Shown: positions 1 to 8,533, counted from the stretch's first letter. The stretch: DNA of 64,000 bases from Diplocloster agilis (GCF_019042275.1 NZ_JAHQCW010000009.1:1-64000), one strand, 5' to 3'. Program-made: numbers and translations. Notes: generated from the letters alone by a model not told the origin.

Positions 1-262
1 ACCGAGCCTATTCACCAGGAACACATGATGTGTTCCCGGTTCAGAGGCTCTTGCCCGTCGGACGTGAAGTCCGCCGTGCATCCTGAACCCGGCTTTCCGC
101 TTCCACTAAGCGGGTGCTCAGCCGCCCTATGCGCTCCCGGGAGGCACAAAAGAACCCGGCGGTGCGGATTATCCCGAAACATCGCCACTCCCCGGCTGCT
201 TTGCAGCGTGCATACTCTGGCCCGGGGAAGAACCGTCTTTGCAACAGACCTCTCCGGCTCTT
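1..262 (-). repeat. Giant palindromic element, family 1, copy A (partial)
   Basis: Bases 1-96 are the reverse complement of the conserved core seen at 20793-20904, 29717-29828, 39287-39398 and 52289-52400. They include the small hairpin that reads CGGACTTCACGTCCG on the other strand and the GAACAC/GTGTTC apical stem. One arm follows up to about 262 and resembles the arms of the other copies (CCCTATGCGCTCCC, then AAAAGAACCCGG). The partner arm lies left of the window, so complementarity cannot be tested here. It is the only copy in the opposite orientation. It ends about 20 bp behind the trmL stop codon. The right boundary is approximate. Confidence 0.8.
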
Positions 263-283
263 TCCTGTGTTTAACAGAATTCT

Positions 284-784
284 TTATTTCCAATCAAAAC
301 GGGTCAGATGCCCTTCCAGCTGCATATGGTCAAAATGGTTCTGGCGAAGGGCTTCGTATAATACAATGGACACCGAATTGGCAAGATTTAATGAACGTAT
401 CGTGGGAAGCATGGGAATGCGGATGGCGGTCTCCTGGTTGTCCAGGAGGATCTCCTCCGGTATTCCGCCGCTCTCTTTTCCGAACATGAGATAGCAGTCC
501 GGTTCGTATTGGACTTCTGTGTACACATAGGGCGCTTTGGTCGTGGCCATGTACACTTTGGCTCCCGGATTCCGGTCGCAGAAGTCCTGATAATTGACGT
601 AACGGGTAACATCTAAGTGCTCCCAGTAGTCCATGCCGGCACGGCGGATGGACTTTTCGTTCAGCCGGAAGCCCAGCGGTTCGATCAAGTGCAGCCGGGT
701 TCCGGTGGCCACGCAGGTACGGCCAATATTGCCGGTATTGGAAGGAATTTCCGGCTCAAATAGAACTATATTTAACTTTGCCAT
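284..784 (-). CDS. trmL: tRNA (cytidine/uridine-2'-O-)-methyltransferase TrmL
   Basis: Predicted SPOUT-class enzyme of 166 aa that 2'-O-methylates the wobble nucleotide of leucine tRNAs, using S-adenosylmethionine. The sequence shows the family's NTGNIGRT near residue 16, MFGKESGGIPEE near 105 and the C-terminal trefoil-knot segment IPMLPTIRSLNLANSVSIVLYEALRQ. Length matches the minimal TrmL/YibK family, with no extra RNA-binding domain. An upstream in-frame extension to 832 exists, but the MAKLNIVLFEPEIP start fits the family and leaves 16 bp behind the aminotransferase stop. It is the last gene of the lrp-aminotransferase-trmL unit. A long palindromic element follows the stop codon. Confidence 0.93.
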   Translation of the reverse strand: MAKLNIVLFEPEIPSNTGNIGRTCVATGTRLHLIEPLGFRLNEKSIRRAGMDYWEHLDVTRYVNYQDFCDRNPGAKVYMATTKAPYVYTEVQYEPDCYLMFGKESGGIPEEILLDNQETAIRIPMLPTIRSLNLANSVSIVLYEALRQNHFDHMQLEGHLTRFDWK

Positions 785-800
785 GTTTGTATCGTCCTTT

Positions 801-1976
801 TTAACGGCTCTGTTCTGCGCGCAGACGCTCAATGAAGGTGCGCAGACGGCCGATCGCGCACTTCAGATTCTCCAGGGAATAGGCGTAGGAAATACGCAGG
901 TAGCCTTCTCCGCAGTCGCCGAACGCGGTGCCCGGTACTACCGCCACTTTTTCCTCCTGCAGGAAGCGGGTGGCGAACTCGTCGGATGTCATGCCGAATT
1001 CTTTGATACAGGGGAATATGTAGAAGGCTCCGAAAGGCTCGAAGCATTTCAGGTTCATTTCACGGAATTCGTGGATCAGGAAACGGCGGCGCTGGTCGTA
1101 GGCTTCACGCATTTTCGCCACTTCCTCGTCCCCGCTCTTTAATGCCTCTACGGCCGCGTACTGGCTGGTGGTAGGCGCGCACATGATGGCAAACTGATGC
1201 AGTTTGATCATCTGCTCGATAATATTGGCCGGGCCGCAGGCGTATCCCAGTCTCCACCCCGTCATTGCATAGGCTTTTGAGAAACCATTGATCAGAATGG
1301 TGCGTTCTTTCATTCCGGGGAATTCTGCGATAGAGACATGATCCCCGTGGTAGCTTAACTCCGCGTAGATTTCATCGGTCATGACAATCAGATCGTGCTC
1401 GATTATCAGATCCACGATATCGGCCAGATCCTCTCTGGTCATAATAGCCCCGGTAGGATTATTGGGAAAAGGCAGGATCAGCACCTTGCTCTTCGGACTC
1501 AAATGCGCTTCCAGATCCGCCCGGGTAAGCTTGAACTGATTCTCTTCCTTTAATTCGATCGGTACGGGAACACCGTCCGCCATGACGGTGCAGGGCAGAT
1601 AGGACACAAAGCTTGGCTGCGGAATCAGCACTTCATCGCCCGGGTTTAGCACACAGCGCAGGCCGATGTCGATGGCCTCGCTTCCGCCGACCGTTACGAT
1701 GGTTTCCTTGTTGGGATCGTAGGTAAGGTTCATCCGCCTTTTCAGATAGCGGCAGATCTCTTCCTTCAGTTCTTTTAAACCGGCATTGGACGTATAGAAG
1801 GTCCGTCCCTGTTCCAGGGAATAGATCCCCTCGTCCCGGATAAACCACGGAGTATCAAAATCCGGTTCCCCTACACCCAGCGATATGGCATCTTCCATCT
1901 CCGTAACAATGTCAAAAAATTTGCGGATGCCGGACGGAGCGATATTTACAATTTTTTCGGATAATGGATTTTTCAC
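801..1976 (-). CDS. PLP-dependent class I/II aminotransferase
   Basis: 391-aa fold-type I aminotransferase of the aspartate/aromatic group. Visible motifs are the PLP-lysine segment FSKAYAMTGWRLGY around residue 235, PNNPTGA around 170, the aspartate in MTDEIYAELSY, and a C-terminal YLRISYA carboxylate-binding arginine. The start is GTG, overlapping the TGA of the upstream Lrp gene (GTGA), with AAAGGATG about 11 nt upstream. The coupling suggests the Lrp protein controls this enzyme in response to an amino acid. The exact substrate (aspartate, aromatic or branched amino acid) cannot be read from the sequence. Confidence 0.92.
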   Translation of the reverse strand: MKNPLSEKIVNIAPSGIRKFFDIVTEMEDAISLGVGEPDFDTPWFIRDEGIYSLEQGRTFYTSNAGLKELKEEICRYLKRRMNLTYDPNKETIVTVGGSEAIDIGLRCVLNPGDEVLIPQPSFVSYLPCTVMADGVPVPIELKEENQFKLTRADLEAHLSPKSKVLILPFPNNPTGAIMTREDLADIVDLIIEHDLIVMTDEIYAELSYHGDHVSIAEFPGMKERTILINGFSKAYAMTGWRLGYACGPANIIEQMIKLHQFAIMCAPTTSQYAAVEALKSGDEEVAKMREAYDQRRRFLIHEFREMNLKCFEPFGAFYIFPCIKEFGMTSDEFATRFLQEEKVAVVPGTAFGDCGEGYLRISYAYSLENLKCAIGRLRTFIERLRAEQSR

Positions 1977-2455
1977 GGTGATACTAACATCCTTTCATCT
2001 TTTGACATTTTTCCTATTATGGTTCCATGGTCTTTGTATTTCTTTAAAATAAAGTGGGTGGCTGTGCTCAGTACGGAATCCAGCGTCGATAACTTGTCGG
2101 ACACGAACTGGGATACATCCCGGATCGATTTTCCTTCCAGGATGACTAACAGATCGTAGCCCCCGGAGATCAGATATACGGTGTTCACTTCCGGATAATT
2201 GAAAATTCGCTCCGCGATCTTGTCAAATCCCTGGCCCCTCTGAGGGGTCACCTTCACTTCAATCAGAGCGGTCACTTTATCCGTGTCCGTTTTGTCCCAG
2301 TCGATCATCGTGTGGTATCCGCATATGATCTTTTCCCGCTCCATGGCTGCCAGCTCATCGACTACGGCCGCCTCGTCAACTCCCAGGATAATGGCCAGTT
2401 CTTTCAGATCAAACCGGCTGTTTTTTTCAATAAAAGCTAAAATCTTCTCTCTCAT
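1973..2455 (-). CDS. Lrp/AsnC family transcriptional regulator
   Basis: 160-aa regulator with an N-terminal winged helix (ILAFIEKNSRFDLKELAIILGVDEAAVVDELAAME) and a C-terminal RAM/AsnC ligand-binding domain (VTALIEVKVTP...NYPEVNTVYLISGGYDLLVILEGKSI). Amino acids bind the RAM domain in this family. The ATG at 2455 is chosen because it follows a GGAGG site, and the longer frame upstream is simply translation of the repeated hairpin leader. Stop and aminotransferase start overlap (GTGA). Two tandem copies of the leader repeat precede it, the upstream copy ending in GGAGGAACGG-TTG, which could start a short in-frame extension. Confidence 0.9.
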   Translation of the reverse strand: MREKILAFIEKNSRFDLKELAIILGVDEAAVVDELAAMEREKIICGYHTMIDWDKTDTDKVTALIEVKVTPQRGQGFDKIAERIFNYPEVNTVYLISGGYDLLVILEGKSIRDVSQFVSDKLSTLDSVLSTATHFILKKYKDHGTIIGKMSKDERMLVSP

Positions 2456-2456
2456 G

Positions 2457-2495
2457 TTTTCCTCCAATCGTGCGTTTTTTTGCACATATAGGTAT
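2457..2495 (-). promoter_or_regulatory. Repeated hairpin-SD leader, copy 1 (lrp)
   Basis: On the minus strand: TATGTGC, A-rich loop, GCAC, then GATTGGAGGAAA directly before the lrp ATG. The stem is GTGC/GCAC (2470-2485). The same block occurs at 2522-2556, 3552-3592 and 62391-62427, each time just ahead of a start codon. It places a small hairpin immediately upstream of the Shine-Dalgarno sequence. The function is unknown. Confidence 0.7.
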
Positions 2496-2521
2496 GGGTG
2501 AACTGTCTTTTCGTTCAACCG

Positions 2522-2556
2522 TTCCTCCAATCGTGCTTTTTTTTGCACATATAGGT
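2522..2556 (-). promoter_or_regulatory. Repeated hairpin-SD leader, copy 2 (tandem, upstream of lrp)
   Basis: Second, nearly identical copy of the leader about 63 bp upstream of copy 1, with stem 2533-2548 and GGAGGAACGG followed by a TTG codon. The frame from that TTG runs through copy 1 into lrp without a stop. It may be a duplicated ribosome binding site giving an extended Lrp, or a relic of local duplication. Confidence 0.65.
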
Positions 2557-2561
2557 GTTAC

Positions 2562-3551
2562 CTATACCTCATAGATTCGATACAACTCATCCGTCTTGGG
2601 ACGCTCCAGATATGTGATTTCACCCTGATTGCGGACAATCCGGGCCTTGCCTTCCGTCACCTTACCGATCACGGCAGCCGGAATCCCCTCCTGCTTTAAT
2701 GCGCGGACCAGGCCGTAACCGTCCGGGCCTGTCATCAGCATACAGCCGCTGGAGATCAGATAGTACGGATTCAGGTCAAAATATTCGCAGATCTCGATCG
2801 TCTCCTGACGGACCGGGATTTCCATCAGGTCAATGTCCAGTCCGACGCCAGATGCTTCCGCCAGCTCCCAGAGGGCCCCGTAGATTCCTCCCTCCGTCAC
2901 ATCATGCATGGCGCTGACGCCGGACTTAAGCGCGGCAGCCGCATCCCTCACCACGGAAATATATTGATCAAACTCCCTGGCCGTCCGGATCATCTGTTCC
3001 GGATACCGGGCCAGCAGCTGGGCTTCTTTTTCCTTCGCAATGATCGCCGTTCCCTCGATGCCGATCCACTTGGTTACCACCACGTCATCGCCGGGCTTTG
3101 CCCCGCCGGTGGTGACCAGCCTGTCTTTTTTCACTTTTCCCACCCCGGTTACGGTAATTAACGGCTGCTGTACGGCTCGGGTCACTTCCGTATGGCCGCC
3201 CATTACCTGGATGTGGAGTTCCTCGCAGACTTCCTCCACCTGAGCCATTATCCCGCGGAGCGTCTCCTCTTCCATATCTTCCGGGAGAAGCGCCGTCAGC
3301 AGGATTCCCACCGGCTCGGCTCCCGCGGAGGCCAGATCGTTAGCCGTGACATGCACGCACAGACGCCCTACATCCTGAACTGTCCCGGTAATCGGGTCCG
3401 TGGACAGCACAAACACCTCATCCGGTTCCAGCTGCATCACAGCGCAGTCCTCTCCCACGCCGGCCCCAACCAGGACCTCAGGCCTCTTTGTCTTGATTTG
3501 CTTGAACACGGAACGCTTCAATACAGATTCCGGCACTTTACCTATCTTCAT
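2562..3551 (-). CDS. HypE-like AIR-synthase-related protein
   Basis: 329-aa member of the PurM/AIR-synthase fold group (COG0309-like, related to hydrogenase maturation protein HypE and SelD). Visible are the N-terminal VGAGVGEDCAVMQL, the ATP-side DPITGT, the GGHTEVT segment and AMHDVTEGGIYGALWELAEASGVG. The C terminus lacks the PRxC tail that carries the thiocarboxamide cysteine of true HypE, so a role in NiFe-cofactor cyanide synthesis is doubtful, and no hyp genes are nearby. The start at 3551 follows a GGAGG site in the repeated hairpin leader; the upstream in-frame extension is leader sequence. Confidence 0.8.
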   Translation of the reverse strand: MKIGKVPESVLKRSVFKQIKTKRPEVLVGAGVGEDCAVMQLEPDEVFVLSTDPITGTVQDVGRLCVHVTANDLASAGAEPVGILLTALLPEDMEEETLRGIMAQVEEVCEELHIQVMGGHTEVTRAVQQPLITVTGVGKVKKDRLVTTGGAKPGDDVVVTKWIGIEGTAIIAKEKEAQLLARYPEQMIRTAREFDQYISVVRDAAAALKSGVSAMHDVTEGGIYGALWELAEASGVGLDIDLMEIPVRQETIEICEYFDLNPYYLISSGCMLMTGPDGYGLVRALKQEGIPAAVIGKVTEGKARIVRNQGEITYLERPKTDELYRIYEV

Positions 3552-3592
3552 AGTTTCCTCCATGTGTGCGGTTTTTTGCACATACTTACAGA
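3552..3592 (-). promoter_or_regulatory. Repeated hairpin-SD leader, copy 3 (hypE-like gene)
   Basis: Minus strand reads TATGTGC-AAAAAACC-GCAC then ACATGGAGGAAACT and ATG; the stem is 3566-3581. It matches the leaders of lrp and of the ABC permease gene in hairpin position, SD and spacing. Confidence 0.65.
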
Positions 3593-3604
3593 CAGTATAG
3601 GAAT

Positions 3605-3641
3605 GGAAGTCTGAGTACGGGATGCGTACAATCAGACTTCC
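3605..3641. terminator. Hairpin behind the VanW gene
   Basis: Stem GGAAGTCTGA/TCAGACTTCC with an inner GTAC/GTAC stem, 35 bp behind the VanW stop. No clear T-run follows on either strand, so a classical intrinsic terminator is uncertain. Confidence 0.4.
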
Positions 3642-3675
3642 TCTGCCTGTCTTTCTCAATTTTAAACCAAGCCGG

Positions 3676-5124
3676 TTACTCTCCGCCTCCGATGCCCAGC
3701 ACTGCGTTCAGATAAGCTTCATCACTGACCGCGACCGCATCCTGCAGCTGCTGCGCCAGATTCCCATCCTCGGTGGCCAGACCGATGGTAATATATTTTG
3801 GCGACGGCTGGTATTTACTCTTATTGAAGATTTCTCTCGAAACCTCGGTTCCGTTTTCATAGACAACCTTCCACAGCTGCGCGGTACAGCCTCTGTGCGC
3901 GGACTGGGTAGTCTTCTTATAGCCGGCCGGAAGCGCGGGATCACCGATAATCCTGGTTCCCGGATCTACTGTTTCCAGCGTCTCGCTGACAAATTCAATC
4001 TTCCGCGTGCTGGAACGGTATTCTTCTCCGTATATGTTAAAGGTAATGGTTTTGCCCTGGGTATAACCCTCGATGTAGATAGGGGCGTCCGTATTATTCT
4101 TAAATTTCAGATCCTTGTAGGTTCCCGCGATAGCAGCGTCCATCGACGGCTGTACATAATCGACCAGCATGGAATGCGGGGAACGCTCCGTCACTTCCAG
4201 CTCGGCGCGGATCACCGCGTTGTATAAGGTTGTCGACACCTGGCAGATCCCGCCGCCCAGACTGTCTACCACCATACCGTTCTCGTATGCGCCGGCCATC
4301 CGGTATCCATTCTTTTCTGTAAACGGGCTGACCGCCCCGTACACCGAGAACTCATCCCCCGGATAGATGACGGAGGCATTGATGTGCTTTGCCCCTGTGG
4401 ATACATTGGTGACACGGTCTGAGGAAGAATTGGGAAAGCTGGTGCTGAATGTTCCCAGCAAATCCTTTACCCGGCCCAGCTGTTCCGCCGTGCCCTTGGG
4501 TTCATCCACCTCCACGGCCAGTTCCAGCTGCCCTGCCCCGTGATCCCATTCATTGCAAATATAGTCCATAATCAAATCAACGGAGGTGTCCACATCCACC
4601 TTCAGCCCCGTCTTACCGGGAATCACCTGAAACGTACTGCCATTTTTCTCTAATCCGGCGTTTTCCGCATTCACGTTGAATTTGGTGCACTCTTCTTCCA
4701 CCAGTGTTTTTACGCTCTGCTCATCCGGTTCCACTCTAAGCTCATAGACCTTTTTCTCATGCTCCAGATCCTTTAAAGCCTTATAGCGCTGAACAATATT
4801 TCCCGCTTTGCCGAGGCTTAAAGCCTCATCCAGTATTTCCCCGTTGGACAGCTTCAGCCCCAACTGGCCGGCTGTCACCGTCATTTCTTCCTCATTGATC
4901 CGGAGGGTGATCTCTTCCTTGTCCAGATCCGCGATGTAGCCGTCAATCGCATCCTGGGCTTCCTGTTTCGTCATTCCTCCGGCATCGATATCTCCCAGAA
5001 ATACACCTTTGTTGATGGTATCCCCGGAATCGGCAGCCGCGTAAGCTGTTTTTTCCATCGCTATGGTACAGGTCAGCGCTGCCAGTAAAACTGCGCCGGC
5101 CCCTAGTAATTTCTTTATTTTCAT
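3676..5124 (-). CDS. VanW family protein with signal peptide
   Basis: 482-aa exported protein. The N terminus (MKIKKLLGAGAVLLAALTCTIAMEKTAYAAA) is a signal peptide or anchor. Residues about 45-230 are two copies of the peptidoglycan-binding-4-like domain (GVFLGDIDAGGMTKQEAQDAI). The VanW domain follows (GAKHINASVIYPGDEFSVYGAVSPFTEKNGY, with GGGICQVSTTLYNAVIRAELEVTERSPHS). The end (VDPGTRIIGDP...VVYENGTEVSREI) looks like a G5-type domain. Family members are cell-surface proteins in Firmicutes; the VanW biochemical role is not established. ATG 5124 has AGGAGG upstream. It stands alone between the hypE-like gene and a small membrane peptide. Confidence 0.88.
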   Translation of the reverse strand: MKIKKLLGAGAVLLAALTCTIAMEKTAYAAADSGDTINKGVFLGDIDAGGMTKQEAQDAIDGYIADLDKEEITLRINEEEMTVTAGQLGLKLSNGEILDEALSLGKAGNIVQRYKALKDLEHEKKVYELRVEPDEQSVKTLVEEECTKFNVNAENAGLEKNGSTFQVIPGKTGLKVDVDTSVDLIMDYICNEWDHGAGQLELAVEVDEPKGTAEQLGRVKDLLGTFSTSFPNSSSDRVTNVSTGAKHINASVIYPGDEFSVYGAVSPFTEKNGYRMAGAYENGMVVDSLGGGICQVSTTLYNAVIRAELEVTERSPHSMLVDYVQPSMDAAIAGTYKDLKFKNNTDAPIYIEGYTQGKTITFNIYGEEYRSSTRKIEFVSETLETVDPGTRIIGDPALPAGYKKTTQSAHRGCTAQLWKVVYENGTEVSREIFNKSKYQPSPKYITIGLATEDGNLAQQLQDAVAVSDEAYLNAVLGIGGGE

Positions 5125-5170
5125 TCTATAATCCTCCTGCAGCACATCAGTTACGCCTTATTTCTCAGGC

Positions 5171-5275
5171 TTACACTACGGACAGAATCATGGGCACCAC
5201 CATTGCCAGTACAACGATTATTATGATGACGCTTGCAATGATTCTTTTCGTTTTGTTATCATTGAAATTAAACAA
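5171..5275 (-). CDS. Small single-pass membrane protein (34 aa)
   Basis: Short frame not covered by larger genes. The peptide starts MFNFNDNKTKRIIASVIIII and ends VVLAMVVPMILSVV, a basic N terminus followed by one hydrophobic helix of about 22 residues. The TTG start at 5275 has GAGGTG six bases upstream, made from the last bases of the exonuclease gene. A GTG overlapping the exonuclease stop is an alternative. It resembles the very small DUF4044/Prli42-like membrane peptides of Firmicutes in layout only. Position, coupled RBS and clean hydrophobic profile support a real gene; function unknown. Confidence 0.6.
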   Translation of the reverse strand: MFNFNDNKTKRIIASVIIIIVVLAMVVPMILSVV

Positions 5276-5280
5276 TCCTA

Positions 5281-5997
5281 TCACCTCGTTTTGATCTTTC
5301 CGTATTCCAAAATGATCTTGTCGATCATGCGGGACGCTTCATTTTTCGTCAGGCTTTCAATTTGCAGACTTGTATCTATTTTATGATATTTTATCAAATC
5401 TATCAAGTATCGTTTTTGTGAATTTGTAATCGGTCCCTGTTTTTTAATCTGATAGACCAGAGGCCGCGGCCGAAACACCTCGGAGTGTTCCGGATAGAAC
5501 TGCTCCAGAAGCTTACCATAGAGACAGCTGCTGGCCTTCGCGTCCTCAAACGCCCGGTGTTTCTTCTCCTGTGTTATATGATAGTAACCGCACAAATATT
5601 CCAAGCTTCTGCTTTCCAGATCGGGAAGCAGTTTTCTGGCTATCTTCAGGGTATCCACTCCCTGCTTGTCAAACGCCATATCGCAGTTCACCGCTGTCCT
5701 CTTAATGAAGCTGTAATCGAAAATAATATTATGTCCCAGCAGATCCAGATCTTTGCAAAAACCGATCAGCTCTCTGACCGCGTCCGCAGGCGACGCTGCG
5801 TCCGCCGTCATCGTCTCGTCGATTCCGGTCAATTCGCAGATTCTCTCAGGTATCGGAACACCCGGATTGACAAACGTCTGATATGTATCTGTAATTTTTC
5901 CGCCGATCACTTTCACCGCCCCGATCTCCAGGATGCGGTCCCTCGACGGGTTTAAGCCCGTTGTCTCCAGATCCAGGGCCACGTAATCCATTTTCAT
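5281..5997 (-). CDS. DEDDh 3'-5' exonuclease (DnaQ/PolIII epsilon-like)
   Basis: 238-aa protein with the DnaQ exonuclease core: DLETTG near residue 9 (metal ligands D and E), GHNIIFDYSF near 90, and HRAFEDA near 145 (the DEDDh histidine and last aspartate). The C-terminal 70 residues (GPITNSQKRYLIDLIKYH...) are an extra helical tail. Such stand-alone proteins are repair or proofreading-type exonucleases in clostridia. ATG 5997 has GGAGG. It lies between nth and the 34-aa membrane peptide, whose RBS overlaps its end. Confidence 0.88.
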   Translation of the reverse strand: MKMDYVALDLETTGLNPSRDRILEIGAVKVIGGKITDTYQTFVNPGVPIPERICELTGIDETMTADAASPADAVRELIGFCKDLDLLGHNIIFDYSFIKRTAVNCDMAFDKQGVDTLKIARKLLPDLESRSLEYLCGYYHITQEKKHRAFEDAKASSCLYGKLLEQFYPEHSEVFRPRPLVYQIKKQGPITNSQKRYLIDLIKYHKIDTSLQIESLTKNEASRMIDKIILEYGKIKTR

Positions 5998-6016
5998 TTT
6001 ATCCTCCGGGGCGCGC

Positions 6017-6664
6017 TTATTTTTGCCCTTTCTTTCTCTTTCCCTTGTATTCCAGACAATAGTCTCTCAAAAAGCACTCTTCGCATTTTGGGTTTCTCGC
6101 GAAACAGATGGCTCTGCCAAAGGTGATAATCTGTATATTATATAAAATCCAGTGGTCTTTTGGCAAGACCTTCATCAAATCATATTCGATTTTTTCCGGA
6201 TCTTCTTCCTTCGTCAGTCCCAGCTTCCGGGAGATCCGCTTCACATGGGTATCCACAACGATACTGGGCTCGTGATAAATATTTCCTCTGATTACATTGG
6301 CGGTTTTTCGTCCCACACCGGCCAGGGAGGTCAGATCCTCCAGGGACTGGGGCACCTCCCCGCCAAACTCCTGCACCAGTCTTCTGGCGCAGGCGATAAT
6401 ATTTCTGGCCTTATTGTGATAAAAGCCCGTAGGCTTGATATCCTGCTCCAGTTCCTCCAGGTCCGCATACGCGAATTTTTCCAGGGTATCGTATTTCCGG
6501 AACAGATCTTTCGTCACGATATTTACCCTGGCGTCCGTGCACTGCGCGCTCAGCATCGTGGCAATCAGCAGCTGCCAGGGCGTCTCGTGGTTCAGATAAC
6601 ACTTATACTCCGTAGTGTATGTCTCATCCAGCAAATCCAGGATAGCTTTTGTCCTCTTAGTCAT
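6017..6664 (-). CDS. nth: Endonuclease III
   Basis: 215-aa base-excision repair DNA glycosylase/AP lyase. The helix-hairpin-helix LAGVGRKTANVI carries the catalytic lysine, VVDTHVKRISRKLGL carries the catalytic aspartate, and the C-terminal CFARNPKCEECFLRDYC is the Fe4S4 cluster loop (C-x6-C-x2-C-x5-C). Start ATG 6664 has AGGTG upstream and lies inside the end of the radical SAM gene, so the two are probably cotranscribed. Confidence 0.96.
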   Translation of the reverse strand: MTKRTKAILDLLDETYTTEYKCYLNHETPWQLLIATMLSAQCTDARVNIVTKDLFRKYDTLEKFAYADLEELEQDIKPTGFYHNKARNIIACARRLVQEFGGEVPQSLEDLTSLAGVGRKTANVIRGNIYHEPSIVVDTHVKRISRKLGLTKEEDPEKIEYDLMKVLPKDHWILYNIQIITFGRAICFARNPKCEECFLRDYCLEYKGKRKKGQK

Positions 6665-8432
6665 AATCGTTATCACCTATATCCTCAATCTCCAAAACCA
6701 AAGCTTCGTTGGTCAGGGGATTCTTATGTTTATAATCAAAAAGCAGCACCGTACGTCCGTCTCTCTTAGCTCCGGCTCCATTGACCGGATCATTGACCGG
6801 ATACCGGAAAAACTCCAGATGCGTCATCTTGGCCAGCTGTCTGGCGTCATGCGCTTCGTAATCCGGCAGATAGCATCGCCTTTTCTCCTCCTGCCGGTAA
6901 AACTCACGGCTCTCCTGCTTCCACTGCTCCTGGGAGGGCGCCCATTTGGGACGGCTCTTTACATTTTCCCGCAGATACAGGTCAAGCAATAAAAGCTCCC
7001 GGTACAACTCTTCCCGCTCCGGGTCGGTCTTTACCGCAAACGCAAGCAGGATGTCATACTTCTGTATCCTGGACTGGCTGACCCGGTCAAATCCCTCTTC
7101 CTCGTAAAACAGCGCCAGCCCTTCATACAGCGCAAAGGGATGTTCAAAAACCTTCACCAGCTCTTCCAGGGCATGGCTAAACTGCCCGCTGTTATAATAA
7201 GTCTCCAGTACCCGTTCCACGGCCTTCAGTCTCAAAGTCTCTCCGTAGGACAGCCATCTGGTGCATAGCACCTCGTAAACAGGCTTCTTTTGATAGACCA
7301 GGCCATATTCCAAGGCCTTCTCATGCATCCACGAGCCCTTCAGCACCTTCAGGAATCCCAGCTGCAGCTGTTCCGGCCGCAGCTCATACACATCGTTGAA
7401 GGAACGGATAAAGCTCTCCATCCCTTCAAAGGGAAGCCCCGCGATCAGGTCCAGATGCTGATGAATGTTCCCCGCCCGTTTGATTTCGCGCACCCGGTCC
7501 GACACCTTTTTAAAATCCATGCTTCTTCGGATCTCCCGCAAGGTATCCGGATTCGTAGACTGCACGCCGATCTCCAGCTGAATCAGCCCCGGGCGCAAAG
7601 TCCCAAGAAGTTTCAGCTCCTCATCCGTCAGAATATCCGCCGCGATCTCAAAGTGAAAATTTGTCTTCCCCCGGTCATGCTCCGCCAGAAAGCTCCAGAC
7701 CGCCATGGCAAATTCCGGCCTGCAGTTAAACGTCCGGTCCACAAACTTCACCTGAGGGACCTCATGCTCAATAAATACCAGCAGCTCCTTCTTCACAAGC
7801 TCCAAATCCCGAAACCGCAGCCGTTTATCCACCGAGGAGAGGCAGTAGCTGCAGGAAAAAGGGCAGCCGCGGCTGGCTTCATAATAGATAATCCGGTTCT
7901 GAAACCCGCTCATATCACTGTATATAAACGGAAGCCTGTTCATATCCATCGGTATTCCCGGCGGATTCACCCGGATCTTCCGGTCCTCCCCGCGCCATAC
8001 GATCCCCCTCAGATCCTCAAGCTTCCCGTTTCCTTCTATATAATGTCCGGCCAGCCCCTGAAAGATCTCTTCCCCTTCACCGACCATAATCCCGGCAACT
8101 TCCGGCATCCGCTCTAACTCCTGCACCGGATCGAACGACACCTCCGGTCCGCCGAGCCACACCGGTACCTCCGGCATGATCTGCTTAACATCCGTCACCA
8201 GGTCCCTGATCAGATCCATATTCCAGATGTAGCAGGAAAAAGCCAGCACATCCGGGCAGGCCCCATAAAGCCCCGCCAGAATATCCTCCCTGTAATGATT
8301 GATCGTATATTCCCGGATCTCAATATGTTCCTCATATTCCTTTGCATACGCCTTCAGGCTATATACCGCCAGATTCGAATGGATGTATTTCGCATTCACG
8401 GCCGCCAGCACTATCTTCATCTTTTCGTTCAA
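6657..8432 (-). CDS. B12-binding-domain radical SAM protein
   Basis: 591-aa protein. Residues 5-135 form a cobalamin-binding-like Rossmann domain (IVLAAVNAKYIHSNLAVYSLKAY, PDVLAFSCYIWNMDLI, VWLGGPEVS). The radical SAM core follows, with its Fe4S4 motif RGCPFSCSYC near residue 190. The C terminus resembles the DUF4080 tail. The DxHxxG cobalamin motif is not evident, so B12 may not be bound. The TTG start at 8432 is preceded by AAGGGG; ATG 8420 is an alternative. The substrate is unknown. It overlaps nth by 8 bp. Confidence 0.85.
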   Translation of the reverse strand: MNEKMKIVLAAVNAKYIHSNLAVYSLKAYAKEYEEHIEIREYTINHYREDILAGLYGACPDVLAFSCYIWNMDLIRDLVTDVKQIMPEVPVWLGGPEVSFDPVQELERMPEVAGIMVGEGEEIFQGLAGHYIEGNGKLEDLRGIVWRGEDRKIRVNPPGIPMDMNRLPFIYSDMSGFQNRIIYYEASRGCPFSCSYCLSSVDKRLRFRDLELVKKELLVFIEHEVPQVKFVDRTFNCRPEFAMAVWSFLAEHDRGKTNFHFEIAADILTDEELKLLGTLRPGLIQLEIGVQSTNPDTLREIRRSMDFKKVSDRVREIKRAGNIHQHLDLIAGLPFEGMESFIRSFNDVYELRPEQLQLGFLKVLKGSWMHEKALEYGLVYQKKPVYEVLCTRWLSYGETLRLKAVERVLETYYNSGQFSHALEELVKVFEHPFALYEGLALFYEEEGFDRVSQSRIQKYDILLAFAVKTDPEREELYRELLLLDLYLRENVKSRPKWAPSQEQWKQESREFYRQEEKRRCYLPDYEAHDARQLAKMTHLEFFRYPVNDPVNGAGAKRDGRTVLLFDYKHKNPLTNEALVLEIEDIGDNDYD

Positions 8433-8533
8433 CCTTCATTACCCCTTAATATCATCTAAGTATATCCCATCCCCCTGCATTCCGCAATGGATATTTCCGG
8501 CAGAGCGAAGCGCCGCTTGCCATGGAACAAAAA

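Noticed and set aside
785-832. N-terminal extension of trmL to 832
   Set aside because: It would overlap the aminotransferase end and adds residues absent from the family; MAKLNIVLFEPEIP is the normal start.
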